Source of the DNA: Pseudothermotoga sp.
GTDB taxonomy: Bacteria > Thermotogota > Thermotogae > Thermotogales > DSM-5069
DNA: 64,000 nt
NCBI GenBank assembly: GCA_025060105.1
Contig: JANXCS010000004.1
Span: 124,001-188,000 of the forward strand
Direction of reading: 5' to 3'
In this document: positions 60,913 through 64,000 of the stretch, piece after piece
Numbering within the stretch: the first letter of the stretch is position 1
How the letters are laid out: the number at the start of each line of letters is the position of its first letter
Program-made: the position numbers and the translations under genes
Notes under the pieces: model-generated
Told to the model about the DNA's origin: nothing
Databases searched by the model: none
Seen by the model: the letters and a program-made list of their open reading frames with translations, nothing else

Positions 60913-63087
60913 TCAATCTTCGTCCGATTTTGGCTTGTTTCTGGGGCGTACTGGGCCTTTTTCCTCCTTCATCAATCTTTCCCGGGTCGGCTTTCTTTCC
61001 CCTTCAGAATGGTCTGAAGATGGTATTTCTTCGAATTGGAGTCTGCCCAGATTGTCAATGTTACACACTTTAACTTTCAACGTGTCGCCGATCTTTAGAG
61101 TTTTAATGTTGCTTGCTATTTTGCTCTGATGCAGAAGTCCTATCTTGCCCGGACCGACTTCCAGAAAAACTCCGAAAGGTTCTATGCGAGTGATTTTACC
61201 TTCGAAGATGTCTCCAACTGCTATGTCTCTGACTATTTCGTTTATCTTGTTGATCGCTGAATCAACCTTCTGTTCGCTATTACCTATAACGCTCACACGA
61301 CCAGTTTCGTCGTCCACGGATATTTGAACGTCGAATTCCTTTATGATGCCTTTTATTACACGCCCACCCGGTCCAATGATTTCTCCGACTCTCGTCGGGT
61401 CAACAACCGTCGTTTTTATGATGGGTGCATACACAGAAAGGCTAGATCTGGGCTTGTCGATGGTGTTGTACATCTTCTCGAGTACGAACAATCTTGCCTC
61501 TTTGGCTTGATTCAGAGCTCGATACAAGAGTTCCCTTGAAACACCCGAAACTTTGCAATCCATTTGGAAAGCGGTGATACCATCTTTTGTGCCGGCCACT
61601 TTGAAGTCCATATCACCCCAATGATCTTCCGCACCCATTATGTCTGTCAACACCACTTCTGAATCAGGTTCAATGATCAAACCCATCGCAACACCAGCGA
61701 CGTGTTTCTTCACAGGTACACCAGCATCCATGAGTGCGAGCGAACCTGAGCACACTGTAGCCATCGATGATGAGCCGTTGGACTCGAGTATCTCCGAGAC
61801 CACCCTTATCGTGTAAGGGAACTCATCTTCCGATGGTAAAACGAATTTCAAAGCACGTTCTGCGAGATGTCCATGACCTATTTCCCTCCTGCTTGGTCCC
61901 CTGAGTGGTTTCACTTCCCCGGTGCAAAACGGTGGGAAATTGTAATGCAGCATGAACCTCTTGGTGCCTTCCTCCAGAATCGTGTCGATGATCTGCTCGT
62001 CCATCGGGGCACCCAGCGTTACGATACCCAAGCTTTGGGTTTCTCCCCTGGTGAACAGCGCGGAACCATGGACTCTCGGTAACAAACCAATTTCACAACT
62101 TATCGGTCTGATATCCTTAGGACCTCTCAGATCTAGCCTGATGCCTTCCTCAACGATGATTCTCCTCATTCTGTGCTTCATTTTTTCCTCGTACAGATCT
62201 TTAAGTTGAATGATGTATTGATTCAGCAACTCTTCAGCATATTTTTCCTTGAGACGATTAACGATCGATTCGTAGTATTCACCGATTGCTTGAGCCCTTG
62301 CTTTTTTGCCTTGTGTGAGTAATCTCTTACGGAGCTCTGCTTCATCGATCAATGAGAGGAAATCCTTCTCGATTTCCTCGGGTAACTTTTTCTCCTCGAT
62401 TTGAACTTTGGATACGTTGAATTCACTGATGATGTCCTGCTCGAATTCAACGATCTTCTTGATCGCATCATGAGCCTTGAACAAAACCTCTATCATCTGC
62501 TCTTCACTGACTTCTTTCGCCTCACCCTCAACCATCGTTATGGCATCCGCTGTTCCAGCGACCACGATATCGATCAAGCTTCTTTCAATTTGTTCATCCG
62601 TTGGAAAGAAAATCACTTCTCCATCGATGAGTCCAACCCTCACGGCAGCGACCACGCCGTTGAAGGGTATATCTGATACGTTGAGCGCCAAGGATGCAGC
62701 CATCACACCAACCACGTCTGGGGGATTGACTGGATCAGCTGAAATGACGGTGACTATCACTTGAACTTCATTTCTAAGATGCTTCGGAAACAGAGGCCTT
62801 ATAGGTCTATCGATGGTGCGGGCTGAAAGTATGGCAGCTTCGCTCGGTTTACCCTCACGTTTAATGAACCCTCCTGGTATCTTTCCAGCCGCGTAAAACC
62901 GTTCTTGAAATTCTACAGTTAGCGGCACGAAATCGACACCCTCGGTCACTTGATCAGACATGACCGCAGTTGCTAGAACGGTCGTGTCACCAATTCTCGC
63001 CAAAATGGCTCCGTTGGCTTGTTTCGCCAACCTTCCATGCTCAACATAAAACTCTTTCCCCAAAATGGTTCGATGCCAGTATTTCAA
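60913..63087 (-). CDS. pnp: Polynucleotide phosphorylase
   Basis: A 724-residue 3'-5' exoribonuclease that uses phosphate. Two RNase PH domains (about 1-220 and 320-540), the linking helical domain, a KH domain ([20 protein letters not shown]) and an S1 domain ([20 protein letters not shown]) appear in order, with the active-site [17 protein letters not shown] region in the second PH domain. A charged tail of about 40 residues ends the protein. TTG at 63087 is preferred, as AGAGGTG lies 6 nt upstream; GTG 63096 is within that site. It follows rpsO after a hairpin. Confidence 0.96.
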   Translation of the reverse strand: MKYWHRTILGKEFYVEHGRLAKQANGAILARIGDTTVLATAVMSDQVTEGVDFVPLTVEFQERFYAAGKIPGGFIKREGKPSEAAILSARTIDRPIRPLFPKHLRNEVQVIVTVISADPVNPPDVVGVMAASLALNVSDIPFNGVVAAVRVGLIDGEVIFFPTDEQIERSLIDIVVAGTADAITMVEGEAKEVSEEQMIEVLFKAHDAIKKIVEFEQDIISEFNVSKVQIEEKKLPEEIEKDFLSLIDEAELRKRLLTQGKKARAQAIGEYYESIVNRLKEKYAEELLNQYIIQLKDLYEEKMKHRMRRIIVEEGIRLDLRGPKDIRPISCEIGLLPRVHGSALFTRGETQSLGIVTLGAPMDEQIIDTILEEGTKRFMLHYNFPPFCTGEVKPLRGPSRREIGHGHLAERALKFVLPSEDEFPYTIRVVSEILESNGSSSMATVCSGSLALMDAGVPVKKHVAGVAMGLIIEPDSEVVLTDIMGAEDHWGDMDFKVAGTKDGITAFQMDCKVSGVSRELLYRALNQAKEARLFVLEKMYNTIDKPRSSLSVYAPIIKTTVVDPTRVGEIIGPGGRVIKGIIKEFDVQISVDDETGRVSVIGNSEQKVDSAINKINEIVRDIAVGDIFEGKITRIEPFGVFLEVGPGKIGLLHQSKIASNIKTLKIGDTLKVKVCNIDNLGRLQFEEIPSSDHSEGERKPTRERLMKEEKGPVRPRNKPKSDED

Positions 63088-63113
63088 AACTATCACCTCT
63101 CCATCAAGAAACT

Positions 63114-63133
63114 AAAAGCGGGCCAGCGCCCGC
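63114..63133 (-). terminator. Hairpin with T run between rpsO and pnp
   Basis: GCGGGC-GCTG-GCCCGC then TTTTAGTTT on the minus strand, in the gap between rpsO and pnp. It may be a partial terminator for rpsO, comparable in place to the well-known rpsO-pnp terminator of enterobacteria, or an attenuator or processing site ahead of pnp. Confidence 0.7.
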
Positions 63134-63153
63134 CCTCTCCTTCGTTTTCCTCT

Positions 63154-63417
63154 TCATTTCCTCAAATTCAACTTTTCAATCAAGCTTCTGTAGGACTCGG
63201 GATTCACTCTCTTGAGGTATCTCAGCATCTTTCGCCTTCTTCCGACCATCTTCATTAAGCCTCGTCTGGAATGAAAATCCTTTGGATGCAATTTCAAATG
63301 CTCAGTGAGATGGTTGATGCGAGCCGTCAGAAGTGCGATCTGTACCTCCACTGAACCTGTGTCCTTCTCGTTGATTCTGAATTGTTCAATGATCTGTTGC
63401 TTCTGCTCTTTGTCCAT
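63154..63417 (-). CDS. rpsO: 30S ribosomal protein S15
   Basis: An 87-residue S15 protein that binds 16S rRNA in the small-subunit platform. The family signature [27 protein letters not shown] across residues 40-66 is intact, and [16 protein letters not shown] precedes it. ATG 63417 is used; the longer frame to 63447 includes the ribosome site GGTGGAGGTG. It lies after tRNA-Gly and before pnp. Confidence 0.97.
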   Translation of the reverse strand: MDKEQKQQIIEQFRINEKDTGSVEVQIALLTARINHLTEHLKLHPKDFHSRRGLMKMVGRRRKMLRYLKRVNPESYRSLIEKLNLRK

Positions 63418-63485
63418 GCATACACCTCCACCTCTTACAGCCTTCAACCCAGAAGGGGAATTTCACCCTCATCCGAGTTGAGGTC

Positions 63486-63560
63486 TGGAGCGGGCGACGG
63501 GGGTCGAACCCGCGACCCTCAGCTTGGGAAGCTGATGCTCTACCACTGAGCTACGCCCGC
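63486..63560 (-). tRNA. tRNA-Gly (anticodon CCC)
   Basis: A 75-nt cloverleaf with encoded CCA: acceptor GCGGGCG/CGCCCGC, D arm GCTC...GAGC, anticodon stem TCAGC/GCTGA with loop TTCCCAA (anticodon CCC), T arm GCGGG/CCCGT (closing pair G-T) with TTCGACC loop, discriminator T. The rpsO gene follows about 70 nt later and may share its transcript. Confidence 0.93.
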
Positions 63561-63573
63561 TCGCCAAAAAATA

Positions 63574-63601
63574 ATTATACCACATTCGAGTGGTTCATCA
63601 A
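63574..63601 (-). promoter_or_regulatory. Promoter of tRNA-Gly, probably also rpsO-pnp
   Basis: TTGATG (63596-63601) and a perfect TATAAT (63574-63579) on the minus strand, 16 bases apart, with TGG before the -10. The start lies near the mature tRNA 5' end at 63560. Confidence 0.82.
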
Positions 63602-63617
63602 CACTGATGACGGAAAC

Positions 63618-63866
63618 TCAGCTCGTGGAAAACTTTTCTTTCAACAGTTCCAAAACACGCTTGGCGTTGTTTTCCTGCAACAAGATTCTGAAAAATTCAT
63701 ATGCCTGCAGATCGATTTCCCCAGTTTTGTTCAAAAAATAAACTTTCAACCTGGTTTTGAAAAGCTCTTTTTCCACCTCTGCCATGGAAGCAATACTTTT
63801 CACCACTTCGATCAATCGTTCATCGTGCAAACAAGCTTCTGCGATCTGCAGGAGCACATCGTCCAT
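63618..63866 (-). CDS. Small hypothetical protein, 82 residues
   Basis: Not recognised. The protein is short, acidic to neutral and helical in character (MDDVLLQIAEACLHDERL, then FKTRLKVYFLNKTGE and RILLQENNAKRVLELLKEKF), without membrane segment or known motif. Its ATG lies 3 nt after the stop of the partly seen upstream gene, so the two form one unit, which supports it as a real gene. Confidence 0.6.
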   Translation of the reverse strand: MDDVLLQIAEACLHDERLIEVVKSIASMAEVEKELFKTRLKVYFLNKTGEIDLQAYEFFRILLQENNAKRVLELLKEKFSTS

Positions 63867-63869
63867 TCA

Positions 63870-64000
63870 TCAAGCTTGCTTAGCCGTCACAAAAACCTTG
63901 AAAGATATGCCAGTGCGCGTTTCGTTCTCGATCTTGGCTTCCATGAAACCGGGTACCATGTAAAGATCTTTGCCGTTCTCGTTTAGGAATCTGCGAGCAA
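63870..64000 (-). CDS. C-terminal end of an unidentified protein, cut by the window edge
   Basis: The minus-strand frame is open from the right edge to a TGA at 63870-63872 and encodes at least 42 residues, ending in ETRTGISFKVFVTAKQA. The segment GKDLYMVPGFMEAKIENE is well formed but I cannot assign a family. The start lies outside the window. The small gene after it starts 3 nt behind its stop. Confidence 0.6.
   Translation of the reverse strand, partial: ARRFLNENGKDLYMVPGFMEAKIENETRTGISFKVFVTAKQA

Noticed and set aside
1-64000. CRISPR array, insertion sequence, prophage, rRNA
   Set aside because: No regularly spaced direct repeats, transposase or integrase motifs, phage genes or rRNA segments were seen in any part.

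Overview
The window looks like a chromosome segment of a hyperthermophilic or thermophilic member of the Thermotogales, probably close to Pseudothermotoga/Thermotoga. This is inferred from gene content and protein style: a DrrA/HpkA-like two-component pair, MtaD-type deaminase, korDA, several Opp-type ABC systems with non-lipoprotein binding proteins, PPDK, RtcB and HU. Genes are packed tightly, with many TTG/GTG starts preceded by strong GGAGG sites and many 4-nt stop/start overlaps. No CRISPR array, insertion sequence, prophage or rRNA gene was seen. Two tRNA genes are present.

Layout. 1-4.5 kb (minus): response regulator, sensor kinase, pyrimidine nucleoside phosphorylase and a cut-off exported phosphodiester-glycosidase-like gene form one operon. 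4.6-5.6 kb (minus): an exported protein with a zinc phospholipase C/P1-nuclease-like metal site. 5.8-9.75 kb (plus): ornithine aminotransferase, a flavin reductase-like protein and an S9 peptidase. 9.7-24.8 kb (minus): a 12-gene, mostly overlapping run asnS-ruvB-yggS-yggT-nadK-phoU-lptF/D fusion-uvrD-like-recN-pgm-mtaD-radical SAM. 24.9-28.2 kb (plus): tRNA-Cys with its own promoter and terminator, then rtcB, an MFS protein and an RseC-like protein. 28.2-32.8 kb (minus): hutU, oadB-like, ferredoxin, korA and a ferritin-like gene. 32.9-35.7 kb (plus): two-subunit fumarase and an unusual chemotaxis receptor.

35.7-50.3 kb holds two complete oligopeptide-type ABC systems facing each other around a rhomboid protease and an HPr-kinase-like P-loop protein. 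50.3-55 kb: two ECF-type ATPases, a methyltransferase and PPDK. 55-64 kb: an unknown exported protein, HU, mnmE, yqeY, an HD-GYP protein, an M16 peptidase, pnp, rpsO, tRNA-Gly and two small unknown genes, the last one cut by the window edge.

Functionally the region suggests a peptide- and amino-acid-fermenting anaerobe: peptide import, peptidases, ornithine and histidine catabolism, 2-oxoacid:ferredoxin chemistry, a Na+-decarboxylase beta subunit and PPDK. These are mixed with core DNA repair and RNA genes. The most striking item is a single 3.3-kb reading frame that joins an LptF/LptG-type inner-membrane permease to an LptA/LptD-like (OstA) periplasmic plus beta-barrel part through an internal signal-peptide-like segment (16784-20095).
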